This document shows, piece after piece, positions 32,570 through 41,075 of a stretch of DNA of 64,000 nt. Both the position numbers and the translations under genes were made by a program. The stretch's first letter is position 1; the number at the start of each line of letters is the position of its first letter. Under the pieces are notes generated by a model. That model was not told where the DNA came from. It saw only the letters and a list, made by a program, of their open reading frames with translations, and did no database searches. Origin of the DNA: Desulfobacteraceae bacterium (GTDB lineage Bacteria > Desulfobacterota > Desulfobacteria > Desulfobacterales > Desulfobacteraceae); NCBI GenBank assembly GCA_024226935.1, contig JAAELK010000505.1, forward strand, positions 33,531-97,530. Reading direction: 5' to 3'.

Positions 32570-34783
32570 TTGAAACTTTTTTCCAATTACAAAAGAGATC
32601 TGTCCGGTGCAGTGTCGGCTGCGATTATAACCCTCCCTGTGTCCATAGGGTATGGTCTTATTGCCTTTGCGCCCCTTGGGTTATCCTTTGCTCCCCAGGC
32701 AGTATTGTTAGGATTATACGCCGCTATTATTCCAGGTTTTTTTGCAGCTTTACTGGGTGGTAATCGTATTCAGATAACAGGCCCAAAACCATCTCTTGCT
32801 TTTATTCTTGCGTATGCTGTTTCTAATTTTGCAGGTATGGTTCCGGAAGCCATGGCGTCCCGGGAAATTATCATTGTTGCTTTGGCATCTTTTTGTGTTT
32901 GCCTGGGGGGAATTTTTCAGATTTGCTTTGGCGTTTTCAGGTTCGGAACTCTTATTAAGTTTGTTCCTTATCAGGTATTGGCCGGTTTTATAAATGGAAT
33001 TGCAATCTTGATGATTTTGGGACAGATGAGTTTTTTTACGGGGATGAATACCTGGCTTTCTTTTTCAGAAATATTTGTCTGGATTAGTTCGTTAAAGCCT
33101 CTTAATTTTATTGTGGGATTATGTAGTTTATTAACCATATATCTGGTTAAAAAATATTTTAAGCAGATGCCGGCATCACTTATGGGTTTGTTTGTCGGAG
33201 TGTTGATATATTATGTGTTGAAGTTTTCTTTAAATGATCCTGGAATTGGTCCGGTCATAGGAAAGATTGGTTATCAATTGCCGGCACCAAAATATTTTAT
33301 GGAATGGTTCAGGGTTTTAAATATAATTGATTTGGGACTTTTTCTTCCCCAAATACTCATTACAGGGATAACGATAGGAATAATTGGTTCCTTGGAATCT
33401 CTTATGAGTTCTCTGATTTCCGATAATTTGTTAGGTGTACGTCATGATAGTAACAGGGAGTTAATAGCTCAGGGTGTTGGCAATATTCTGGGATCTTTTT
33501 TTGGTTCAAGTCCCAGTGCCGGGTCAACTGTAAGAACTTTGGTAAATTTCAGGAATGGTGGCAGGACAAAATTTTCTGGAATGATGTGCAGCTTTATGAT
33601 TTTTCTGCTTATTCTGTTTGCCAGTCCCTTGATTGGTCTGATTCCAAGAGCGGTTATTGCCGGGATTATTATTTTTGTCGGATGGGGGCTTTTTGATAGA
33701 GAAACCTTTGGTTCTATTAAACAATTTATTCGAAGGCCTTTTAAACAGCATAAAGATGTTCTCATGAATCTTGCAGTGTCTATCATTGTTACCATTGTAA
33801 TGTTCTGGTTCAATGTAATTACGGCAGTGGCAATTGGTATTTTTCTGGCTTCTGGTATATTTATTGTAAAAATGGGAAATTCCATTATCCGTCGTCGGTA
33901 CACAGGAGAAGCTAAACGGTCCCGGAAAATGAGAAATAGTGAGCATAATGAAATTTTGGACCAAAAGGGAAAACTGATTGTGGTTTTTGAACTTCGTGGC
34001 CCGCTTTTTTTTGGCTCAACGGATAATCTGGCGCGAACCATTGAAGATGTAATGGAAAATGCCAGATATTGTATTGTCGATATGAAGCGGGTTAATGGCA
34101 TTGATGTTACAGGAGTTCATATCCTGGTGCAGCTCAAAGCCAGGCTTGAAAAAAAGAATAGGCATTTATTGGTTTCTTATCTGGGTAATTCCTCGATTTC
34201 CCAGGGTTTCATCCGACATTCCGGTATCGAGGAAAAACTAGGTGCTCATTGCCTGTTTTCAGATACGGACCTTGCCCTGGAAAGGGCGGAAGATCATCTG
34301 CTTACGGACGGGTTTAAATTCTCCCTTTTGAATAAAATAATTTCGCTGGATCAATTGAGTTTGACCCGCAATTTTAATGAAAAGCAAATTAACCTGTTAA
34401 GGGGTAAACTGATCCGGTGCAACTTTAAAAAGGGCGAGGTAATATTTCTTGAAGGGGATAAAAGCCGTGAATTGTATATTTTACTTAAAGGCTCTGTCAG
34501 TATTAAAATTAAGGTGCAAGAGGATAACAGATTAAGGCGGTTGATCACTATTTCTCCCGGGGTTAGTTTCGGGGAAATAGCACTTCTTGATGAATCGTTT
34601 CGTTCAGCAGGAGCCTGGGCAGATCGGGATTCTGAACTTCTTTGTTTGTCCAATGAATCTTTTGATCAATTGTGTCACCATGAATCAGAGATTGCCATTA
34701 AGATGCTTAGAAATATTTCCTTGGAATTTAGCAGGACTTTAAGGCGACTCACCAGGGAAATAAAAGATTTTGAAGACCATTAA
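32570..34783 (+). CDS. SulP anion transporter fused to STAS and cyclic-nucleotide-binding domains
   Basis: A 737-residue inner-membrane protein. Residues 1-440 are a SulP permease (start DLSGAVSAAIITLPVSIGYGLIAFAPLG; TGPKPSLAFILAYAV; QGVGNILGSFFGSSPSAGSTVRT). A STAS domain (about 460-575; VFELRGPLFFGSTDNLART) is followed by a cNMP-binding beta-roll (about 600-725; FKKGEVIFLEGDKSRELYILLKGSVSIKIK, FGEIALLDESFRSAGAWA). Sulfate is the default guess; bicarbonate or dicarboxylates are alternatives. The cNMP module implies allosteric control by a cyclic nucleotide. The start is TTG 32570 with GGTGAGG just upstream; no in-frame ATG lies before the conserved start. It stands alone, 78 bp after the acyl-CoA dehydrogenase. 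Confidence 0.9.
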   Translation: MKLFSNYKRDLSGAVSAAIITLPVSIGYGLIAFAPLGLSFAPQAVLLGLYAAIIPGFFAALLGGNRIQITGPKPSLAFILAYAVSNFAGMVPEAMASREIIIVALASFCVCLGGIFQICFGVFRFGTLIKFVPYQVLAGFINGIAILMILGQMSFFTGMNTWLSFSEIFVWISSLKPLNFIVGLCSLLTIYLVKKYFKQMPASLMGLFVGVLIYYVLKFSLNDPGIGPVIGKIGYQLPAPKYFMEWFRVLNIIDLGLFLPQILITGITIGIIGSLESLMSSLISDNLLGVRHDSNRELIAQGVGNILGSFFGSSPSAGSTVRTLVNFRNGGRTKFSGMMCSFMIFLLILFASPLIGLIPRAVIAGIIIFVGWGLFDRETFGSIKQFIRRPFKQHKDVLMNLAVSIIVTIVMFWFNVITAVAIGIFLASGIFIVKMGNSIIRRRYTGEAKRSRKMRNSEHNEILDQKGKLIVVFELRGPLFFGSTDNLARTIEDVMENARYCIVDMKRVNGIDVTGVHILVQLKARLEKKNRHLLVSYLGNSSISQGFIRHSGIEEKLGAHCLFSDTDLALERAEDHLLTDGFKFSLLNKIISLDQLSLTRNFNEKQINLLRGKLIRCNFKKGEVIFLEGDKSRELYILLKGSVSIKIKVQEDNRLRRLITISPGVSFGEIALLDESFRSAGAWADRDSELLCLSNESFDQLCHHESEIAIKMLRNISLEFSRTLRRLTREIKDFEDH

Positions 34784-34920
34784 TTTCCAAGCCATCTGTT
34801 TTTAAGTTTACCACTTCGGCTGAGTTTTTTTTCCCATCATCTCTGGTTACTTTTAAGAGCTACCAAATATTTTGCAAAAGAATCGAAAACCGGGGTGGAA
34901 TTCTAAAACAGGTAATGGAA

Positions 34921-35904
34921 TTATTCGCAGACTTTTGGATCAATTCCATTAAAACATTTTTCTCCACTTGGACAATCTGTATCGACATTGCAGTCTGTGC
35001 CGCATCTGCCATTTGCATCCGACCAGTTTTTTCCGCAACGAAATTTTTTATCTACAGGCCGTGGATCAACTGAACCGTTGAAGCAATCGAGATTTTTTGA
35101 AACTTTTATTGAAAGACTAAGCTGTTTTGCAAACATGGCGACATAGCTTTTGTAATATTCTTCCCGTCCCTTTGTTCTCAATCGAAAGTCTGCACCTGGA
35201 TTCTGGCATTCATAATTTCCATTAATCACTTCAATGGTTTTACCAAAATCATCGTTTTTAACAATAGCATCGTGACAGGTTGTTGTGCCCTGGACAGAAG
35301 TGTCGGATCTGTTTAGTCCTCCGATATGTTTCATCCAGAAAATGATGGAGGCTTCCCAGGCCAAATCACCTTCGAGTAATAGATCCGGTTCATTAACAAG
35401 ACGGTCATCACCGAAAACTTCTTGGCTTGTTTCATGGTAATTAAAAGGGTTGCTAATTTGTAATGCTCCCCGACCATAATAGCCGAAATCACAAAGGGGT
35501 GCCTTGTCCCATCCGCCCGTCAGGCCATAACAATAATTTATCTGCCTGCCAGCTTCAGTTTCAATGGCAAAGCACAATCCGCCGTTATATACTCCTGGTG
35601 CGGCCCCGGTTGTCTCCTGGGAGACGTTTGCTAAAAAAGCTGATAGTTCCCGTACATTATCTTCTTTTGATCTATTGTTTAAAAAATCCGGGTGTTTTTT
35701 TGCAGCGGTTAAAAGATGATCAAAACTTAAAATATCTTTACCATTGCAAGCTGCATTATTAAAGGCAACCGGGAAGGTTTGTTCCCAGGTTTTTTGGTCG
35801 GGGAAAATTGATTTGAGAAATACGTTGTTGTTGCCATAAGCCGGGGATATGCTGAAACTAATTAAAATTATTATAAGAAAAGAACCGATAAGATTTTTTT
35901 GCAT
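34921..35904 (-). CDS. Secreted GH19-type chitinase with a cysteine-rich C-terminal module
   Basis: A 327-residue exported enzyme: signal peptide at residues 1-24 (ISPAYG cleavage), a GH19-like catalytic domain (about 35-270), and a Cys-rich end (about 285-327). The motif FLANVSQETTG places the likely acid E97, and GYYGRGALQISNPFNY is the GH19 substrate-cleft signature; WEASIIFWM also fits. The C-terminal CGKNWSDANGRCGTDCNVDT then CPSGEKCF resembles small chitin-binding modules known from eukaryotic and some bacterial secreted proteins. It would cleave chitin (or, less likely, peptidoglycan) outside the cell. It is 47 bp upstream of no obvious partner except the small exported protein gene at 35952-36386 on the same strand. 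Unusual for a sulfate-reducer-like genome and possibly acquired. Confidence 0.85.
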   Translation of the reverse strand: MQKNLIGSFLIIILISFSISPAYGNNNVFLKSIFPDQKTWEQTFPVAFNNAACNGKDILSFDHLLTAAKKHPDFLNNRSKEDNVRELSAFLANVSQETTGAAPGVYNGGLCFAIETEAGRQINYCYGLTGGWDKAPLCDFGYYGRGALQISNPFNYHETSQEVFGDDRLVNEPDLLLEGDLAWEASIIFWMKHIGGLNRSDTSVQGTTTCHDAIVKNDDFGKTIEVINGNYECQNPGADFRLRTKGREEYYKSYVAMFAKQLSLSIKVSKNLDCFNGSVDPRPVDKKFRCGKNWSDANGRCGTDCNVDTDCPSGEKCFNGIDPKVCE

Positions 35905-35951
35905 ACTCGCCTCCTTGTTTTTTAGAAAAGATGGATCAAAGAAAAACTCGG

Positions 35952-36386
35952 CTATTTTTTAAATCGTTTTTTGTTCTTGTTTTTACTTTTGCCTTTGTTC
36001 TTATCATCATAGAGATCTTGATCTTGTTTTAAGGCATGGAAATCCTTTGATCCCGGCTTTATTCCCAGGCTCTTTGCAAGGGCACCCCAACCCTTGTTTT
36101 TTTCAGCTTTGTATTTTGCGATGATATGATCCATTGGTTGATCTGACATCTCCCCGAGTCTGAGCAAAATATATGCATCGGCAGGGTTGGCTGCATTGTC
36201 CAGTACTGCTTGAATTTTTAAAGTTCCCATTTTGAAACGTGCTTCAAGCCTTGTTTTCAGGTCAGAAGGGTCTGCTTTCGCTTCAATATTAAAATTTTTT
36301 ATCCAGTCATAATCACCTGCCCAGCTAATTGATGGAATCAGCAAAAGTGCGATTACACTCATTAATAAAGTTTTTAATGGTCTCAC
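35952..36386 (-). CDS. Small secreted protein of unknown function
   Basis: A 144-residue protein with a signal peptide (MRPLKTLLMSVIALLLIPSISWA, cleavage after residue ~23). The mature part has a helical region (DLKTRLEARFKMGTLKIQAVLDNAANPADAYILLRLGEMSDQPMDHIIAKYK), a GWGALAKSLGIKPGSKDFHALK stretch and a very basic end (KNKGKSKNKNKKRFKK). The GWGxxAKxLGIKPGSxxFHxLK pattern resembles a motif of many small periplasmic proteins of delta-proteobacteria that I cannot name. It ends 47 bp before the chitinase start on the same strand, so they may share a transcript. Function unknown; the tail could bind nucleic acid, membrane or envelope polymer. Confidence 0.75.
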   Translation of the reverse strand: MRPLKTLLMSVIALLLIPSISWAGDYDWIKNFNIEAKADPSDLKTRLEARFKMGTLKIQAVLDNAANPADAYILLRLGEMSDQPMDHIIAKYKAEKNKGWGALAKSLGIKPGSKDFHALKQDQDLYDDKNKGKSKNKNKKRFKK

Positions 36387-36455
36387 AATGATCTCCTTTA
36401 TATATGATTCGAAGTTGCCAAGGCCTTTTGTTTAGACCTGATACTGACAAAACGT

Positions 36456-36575
36456 ATGGATTATAAGTCAGCTATGCATGAATTTTATGAATCTATTCAG
36501 CACTACCAGAAGTATCAGTTGAAAACAAGGGATAAACCGTTAAAAAATGCAGTTTTATTTCATTTGGAATTATGA
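36456..36575 (+). CDS. Possible 39-residue protein, uncertain
   Basis: Short ATG-to-TGA frame encoding a charged, tyrosine-rich peptide (MDYKSAMHEFYESIQHYQK start; LKNAVLFHLEL end). No convincing Shine-Dalgarno precedes it (GACAAAACGT), and I recognise no family. Its only support is position upstream of a strong terminator on the same strand with no other gene. It may simply be part of a non-coding RNA. Confidence 0.25.
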   Translation: MDYKSAMHEFYESIQHYQKYQLKTRDKPLKNAVLFHLEL

Positions 36576-36665
36576 TGCCGGAAGTCGGCTTAATATGGGA
36601 GGGCAACCGATTTTAACGCTTGAAAGGGTTGATCAAAATAGAGAGATAGGGTTTTATCAGATCAA

Positions 36666-36697
36666 CAAGACCTCCGGTATTCAGGAGGTCTTGTTTT
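36666..36697 (+). terminator. Strong intrinsic terminator on the plus strand
   Basis: CAAGACCTCC (36666-36675) pairs perfectly with GGAGGTCTTG (36684-36693) around an 8-nt loop, followed by TTTTGT. On the minus strand it would come after the dihydropyrimidinase stop but with a poor U-run, so the plus-strand use seems stronger; it may act on both. Confidence 0.8.
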
Positions 36698-36719
36698 GTA
36701 AAATTTTGTTTTAGGGGGA

Positions 36720-38111
36720 TTAAAAATGGGTTAATGCCACGCGTTTGACAAATCTGCCGTGGCCTTTTTTCCCGATAAATTCCACATGATCATTTTGCCA
36801 TTGGGCCACTTTTTCACCCCGGGAATAGACTTCAACGGGCATCCCGGTAATTTCAATTCCTTCATAGGGAGTATAATCCACATTCATGTGAAGTTTTTCC
36901 TGGGTGATGGTAAACTTTTGTTCCGGATCAAAGATGACGATATCGGCATCTTTGCCGACAACTATTTCACCTTTGTCCGCAAGGCCGAACATTTTGGCGG
37001 TGGCTGTTGACAGCAGATCTACCATTTTTTCCAGGGTGATTTTTCCTTTTACAACTCCTTCCGAATGCATTAGCATTAGCAGGGTTTCAATTCCCGGGGC
37101 GCCATTGGGTATTTTTTTGTAATCATCTGTACCGTTCATATCTTTTTTCCCCTTGATATCAAAGGGACAGTGATCCGTTGCAAGGATCTGGATATCTCCT
37201 CTATTGATACCCTCCCAGAGGGCTTGATTACTTTCTTTGGTTCTAAGTGGCGGAGACATGACATATTTGGCGCCGTTAAAGCCTTGCTCCTTATATCGCT
37301 CTTCATCTAAAATCAGGTATTGGGGGCAGGTTTCGGCAAATACATTGATTCCTTTCTCCCTTGCTTCTTTTACTTTTGACAGTCCTTCCTTGGAAGAAAG
37401 ATGGACAATATAGATTTTGGAACCGGTCATTTCCACCATTTTTGAAGCCCGGAAAACTGCTTCTTCTTCGGCGATATTGGGGCGACTTTTGGCATGAAAG
37501 TAGGGCGTCATGGTGCCGGCTTTTTCAAACTCTTTGTTGAGGTGATCAATCATATGAACATTTTCTGCATGGACCTGCACCAGCCCCCCATATTTTTTTG
37601 TTTCTTCAAGCAGTTTGATCATGGTGGCGTCGTTTACTCTGAAATCGTAGACCATGAAGATTTTAAAGCTTGGTGTTCCATATTCTAAAATGGCATCTTT
37701 GATTTCCTCAATGACTTCGGGCCTGGGGTCTGTGATGGCGGGATGGAGTGAATAATCAATGGCAACTTTATCATGGGCCCAGGATTTTTTTCTTTCAAGG
37801 GCTTGTTTGATGGATTCCCCTTTTTGCTGGATATCAAAATCTATCAGGCTGGTTACACCTCCGCAGGCAGCGGCAATGGTGCCGGTTTCATAGTCATCTT
37901 GGGCATGGGTTCCCATGAAAGGCATGGCAAGATGGGTATGGGGATCAATGGCTCCTGGCAGCACATATTTACCTTTGGCATCCACAACGGTCTTGGCAGA
38001 ATAATTCAGATTTGTACCGATGGCTTTTATTTTACCATCTTCAACATATACATCTGCAATATAGCTGCTGGTGGAAGTGACAATCAAACCATTTTTTATT
38101 AGAATTGTCAT
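36720..38111 (-). CDS. Dihydropyrimidinase (D-hydantoinase family)
   Basis: A 463-residue amidohydrolase. Metal ligands are visible: H58 and H60 (DPHTH), carbamylated-lysine position K150 (PSFKIFMVY), H181 (QVHAEN), H237 (YIVHLSS) and D313 (ATDHCPF). It hydrolyses 5,6-dihydrouracil/dihydrothymine to N-carbamoyl-beta-alanine or its methyl analogue; hydantoins are alternative substrates. It is the last gene of the preT-preA-hydrolase run, 37 bp after preA, which strongly supports the pyrimidine role. A Shine-Dalgarno (CAGGAGAAC) precedes the ATG. Confidence 0.94.
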   Translation of the reverse strand: MTILIKNGLIVTSTSSYIADVYVEDGKIKAIGTNLNYSAKTVVDAKGKYVLPGAIDPHTHLAMPFMGTHAQDDYETGTIAAACGGVTSLIDFDIQQKGESIKQALERKKSWAHDKVAIDYSLHPAITDPRPEVIEEIKDAILEYGTPSFKIFMVYDFRVNDATMIKLLEETKKYGGLVQVHAENVHMIDHLNKEFEKAGTMTPYFHAKSRPNIAEEEAVFRASKMVEMTGSKIYIVHLSSKEGLSKVKEAREKGINVFAETCPQYLILDEERYKEQGFNGAKYVMSPPLRTKESNQALWEGINRGDIQILATDHCPFDIKGKKDMNGTDDYKKIPNGAPGIETLLMLMHSEGVVKGKITLEKMVDLLSTATAKMFGLADKGEIVVGKDADIVIFDPEQKFTITQEKLHMNVDYTPYEGIEITGMPVEVYSRGEKVAQWQNDHVEFIGKKGHGRFVKRVALTHF

Positions 38112-38148
38112 TTTGTTCTCCTGTTTATCATAATTGCACTATCTAAAT

Positions 38149-39444
38149 TTAGATAGGTTGTTTGAAGGGTTGAAAATTAAGTTGGTCTTCCAGGTCTTTG
38201 CCCATTACTACTGCATCCTGCCGCTTCCAGGTATCGGGCATCTCTTTGTAGGAGATGATGTCACAAATAGGGCAGACAAAGCTGCAAATCATGCAGCTTA
38301 AGCATTTGTCCTTGTCCAGGACAGGTTGTCTCTTATCCCCATCCCAATCCAGGGCAAATCCGCCAGCATCCTTGCATACTGTATAGCATTGACCGCATCC
38401 CACACATTTGTCCAGGTTGTATTCTGCTCTTCCCTGTCTTTTCAGATCAAATTTGTCCGTGGTCGTAAGATTTGTCAGGGCCCGGCCCACAAGATCTTCA
38501 ATTTTGGTGATCTTCTTTTCAACCATGAAGTCGGTGAGTCCTTCGATCAGATCCTCCACAATATCATATCCATAATGGATGATTCCCGTGGTGACCTGGA
38601 GGGTGGAGGCCCCCAAAAGAATATATTCCAGGGCATCCACCCAGGTTTCAATTCCACCCATGCCGGACAGGGGCAGGGCCAGTTCTTTGCATTTTGCCAT
38701 CTCCGAGATAAATCTTAAACCGATGGGTTTGATGGCGGGACCCGAAGTGCCGCTGATGGTGCCAAGGCCAAATACATTGGGCTTTGGGGTGAATTGGTTC
38801 AGGTCAATCTGGGAAATGCCCAGGACTGTGTTTATGGCAGCGATGGCATCTGCTCCCCCTCGTTTTGCATAGAGAGCAGGTTCTGTCATATCCGTGATAT
38901 TTGGAGTCATTTTTGCCATTACCGGTATGGAGACGGCTCTTTTTACCGTGGCGGTAAATTTTTCGATGAGATCAAAGGCTTTACCTACGTGGTGCCCGGC
39001 TCCTTCTACGGACATGTGGGGGCAGGAAAAATTTAATTCCAGCATATCAGCTCCATTGTCCTCGGAAACTTTTGCAAGATAAGCCCACTCATCATTGGAA
39101 AATCCCATTATACTGGAGATGAGTACATGGTCTGGATATTTTTTCTTTAAATACAGAAAATCCGCAAGATTCTCTTTGAGGGGGCGATCAGAGATCATTT
39201 CAGCATTTTGAAGGCCCACCAATTTTTTGTTGCCATACTGGATTCCGTTCATTCTAGGAGAGGGATGGATGATGGGGGTGGTATCCGAGTTCAGGGTTTT
39301 AAATGCTACCCCGGCCCATCCTGCTTCAAAGGATCTTGCAACCATTTCAGCACTGTTGGAGACAGGAGAGGAGGACAAAAGGAAGGGGTTTTTAAATTTG
39401 ACGCCGCAAAAATCGATGGATAGATCAATATCTTTTTTATTCAT
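38149..39444 (-). CDS. preA: Dihydropyrimidine dehydrogenase subunit PreA
   Basis: A 431-residue enzyme with an FMN dihydroorotate-dehydrogenase-like barrel (start VKFKNPFLLSSSPVSNSAEMV; MLELNFSCPHMSVEGAGHHVGKAFDL; AKMTPNITDM; AAINTVLGISQIDLNQ; LQVTTGIIHYGYDIVEDL) and a C-terminal pair of 4Fe-4S clusters (CVGCGQCYTVC and CLSCMICSFVCPIC). With PreT it reduces uracil or thymine to the dihydro form, or runs in reverse. It starts 1 bp after preT stops and precedes dihydropyrimidinase by 37 bp. The barrel loop has Val where mammalian DPD has its active-site Cys, but E. coli PreA also has Val there as I recall, so this is normal for the bacterial enzyme. Confidence 0.94.
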   Translation of the reverse strand: MNKKDIDLSIDFCGVKFKNPFLLSSSPVSNSAEMVARSFEAGWAGVAFKTLNSDTTPIIHPSPRMNGIQYGNKKLVGLQNAEMISDRPLKENLADFLYLKKKYPDHVLISSIMGFSNDEWAYLAKVSEDNGADMLELNFSCPHMSVEGAGHHVGKAFDLIEKFTATVKRAVSIPVMAKMTPNITDMTEPALYAKRGGADAIAAINTVLGISQIDLNQFTPKPNVFGLGTISGTSGPAIKPIGLRFISEMAKCKELALPLSGMGGIETWVDALEYILLGASTLQVTTGIIHYGYDIVEDLIEGLTDFMVEKKITKIEDLVGRALTNLTTTDKFDLKRQGRAEYNLDKCVGCGQCYTVCKDAGGFALDWDGDKRQPVLDKDKCLSCMICSFVCPICDIISYKEMPDTWKRQDAVVMGKDLEDQLNFQPFKQPI

Positions 39445-39445
39445 G

Positions 39446-40750
39446 TTAAGCCTTCCTTTGTTTCAAGTAGCTGTCTATGGTGTTTGCAGCTGTTTTCCCA
39501 TCCTGAACTGCATTGACAACAAGGGATGGGCCCCTGACGATATCTCCTCCTGCAAAGATGCCTTCCTGGGAGGTACGGCAATCTTCAAGTGAGGCTTTAA
39601 TTAATTTTTTTGCATCGAGGTCCACTCCGGGGTAGATTTTGCCTGAATCTTCGAAGGCTTTGTTCCCAATGGCTTCTACAACAATATCAATATCCAGGGA
39701 CCATTGGGAGTCTTTAACCTCTACGGGGACTCTTCTTTGATCTTTTTTGGCTTTAGCCAATTGGGTTCTGGCAAGTTTGATGCCGGTTATTTTTCCAGTG
39801 TCGTCTGTGATATAGTCTTTCGGCTGGTTGAGGATCAAAAAATGGATATTGTTTTCCAGGGATTCAATTTTTTCGTCAGGTTCTGCTGGCATTTGATTAA
39901 AGGACCTTCTATATATCAGATAAACATCCTGGGCTCCAAGGGTTTGGGCAAACCCGGCACAATCCATGGCGACCGAGCCGCCGCCGATGACAGCCACTTT
40001 TTTACCGGCAACCTGATCTTTAATAAGATCGGATTGAATTGTGTGGGGGCTGGATAAAAAGTCCACTGAATTATAGACACCAGCTGGTTTTTTATCAAAG
40101 AGATCGGCAGCATCCCAAAGACCTGTTGCAATGAAAACCGCTTGGAATCCTTTGGAAAGAAGATCTTGGACCTCACCTTTTTCTTGAATGGGATGGCTGC
40201 ATTTAAATTCCACTCCAAGATCGGTAACATCTTTGAGTTCCTTTTTGAGGGAGTCTTTACCGAAGCGATAGGAGGGAACACCATATCGTAGTACCCCGCC
40301 TGGTTCCTCCATTTTTTCAAATATGGTAACCTGATATCCTTTTCGGGCAAGGGCAGCTCCACAGCTTATACCGGCAGGACCCGAGCCGATGATTGCCACT
40401 TTTTTGCCGGTTACTTCCGGTTTTTCAAAGACTTTAAAATTAATTTCCCGGCCATGTCTGACAAGAAATTCCTGGATTTTACCAATTTTTATGGGGCGAT
40501 CCAGATGGCTGGCGGAACATTCTTTTTCGCATAGTCTGGCCGTGGGACATAAAACACCGCAGGCACCCCCCAGGATGTTATTTTCTTTTATGGTTCGAAT
40601 GGCGCCTTTTATATTTTGCATCTTAAATTTTTTGATGAACTTGCCAGGGTCTGTATTGGCTGGGCATCCTTTGGAACATGGTGCATCGTGGCAAAGCAGA
40701 CACCTGTCTGCTTCTGCCAATGCCCGACTAAAATCATATTGTTTACTCAT
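39446..40750 (-). CDS. preT: Dihydropyrimidine dehydrogenase subunit PreT (FAD/NAD(P) GltD-like)
   Basis: A 434-residue flavoprotein of the GltD family. N-terminal 4Fe-4S cysteines (CLLCHDAPCSKGCPANTDPG and GACGVLCPTARLCEKECSAS), an FAD fold (VAIIGSGPAGISCGAALA) and an NAD(P)H fold (VAVIGGGSVAMDCAG) are visible, and the end carries GIFAGGDIVRGPSLVVNAVQDGK, typical of the family. It passes electrons from NAD(P)H to PreA. It is the first gene of preT-preA-dihydropyrimidinase and follows the NCS1 permease gene after a 325-bp gap with candidate operators. Its direction in this organism could be reductive or oxidative. Confidence 0.93.
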   Translation of the reverse strand: MSKQYDFSRALAEADRCLLCHDAPCSKGCPANTDPGKFIKKFKMQNIKGAIRTIKENNILGGACGVLCPTARLCEKECSASHLDRPIKIGKIQEFLVRHGREINFKVFEKPEVTGKKVAIIGSGPAGISCGAALARKGYQVTIFEKMEEPGGVLRYGVPSYRFGKDSLKKELKDVTDLGVEFKCSHPIQEKGEVQDLLSKGFQAVFIATGLWDAADLFDKKPAGVYNSVDFLSSPHTIQSDLIKDQVAGKKVAVIGGGSVAMDCAGFAQTLGAQDVYLIYRRSFNQMPAEPDEKIESLENNIHFLILNQPKDYITDDTGKITGIKLARTQLAKAKKDQRRVPVEVKDSQWSLDIDIVVEAIGNKAFEDSGKIYPGVDLDAKKLIKASLEDCRTSQEGIFAGGDIVRGPSLVVNAVQDGKTAANTIDSYLKQRKA

Positions 40751-41075
40751 AAAATATTCCTTATTAAAATCTTAATTTTCAGAGTTGTTTTTTGCATATA
40801 AAATCCATCTGAAATAATTATAATACCGATAAAATTTACCGGCTGTGATACGATTTTTTTCTTTTTGGAAAAAAATGATCAAAGATAGAAAACCCATCGG
40901 TGTACATTCTACTTTGATATAATATCAAAATCAAGATCTGGGTTAGATATTTATCATAGGAATCAGTGTTTTATCACAAAAGTTTAATTGATATATGTTA
41001 TGACATCGTTTTTTTAAATTGTGTTATACTAAGCCACAAAACTTGTGGCTATATCCTGTAAATTTAATCGGAAAT
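40751..41075 (-). promoter_or_regulatory. preT upstream region with candidate operators (325 bp)
   Basis: On the minus strand a TATAAT box lies at 40817-40822, without a strong -35. Just upstream, CCGATAAAATTTACCGG (40826-40842) is an imperfect palindrome, and farther up TTTGATATAATATCAAA (40913-40929) is a perfect palindrome around a central A. A hairpin AGCCACAA/TTGTGGCT near 41031-41049 follows the permease stop. I see no ORF. These sites suggest repression of the pyrimidine operon by an unidentified regulator. Confidence 0.45.

Larger units (their letters stand above)
36387..36719. other. 333-bp spacer with an isolated plus-strand terminator
   Basis: Contains the promoter side of the small secreted protein gene, a possible 39-codon ORF (36456-36575, plus), a hairpin GCCG/CGGC at 36577-36589, and a strong plus-strand intrinsic terminator at 36666-36697. 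No plus-strand gene is annotated upstream of that terminator, so a small RNA or tiny protein gene may be transcribed here. Confidence 0.5.

Noticed and set aside
38149..39444. Loss of the dihydropyrimidine dehydrogenase active-site cysteine in PreA
   Set aside because: Val at the mammalian DPD Cys671 position also occurs in E. coli PreA as I recall its sequence, so it is not evidence of inactivation.
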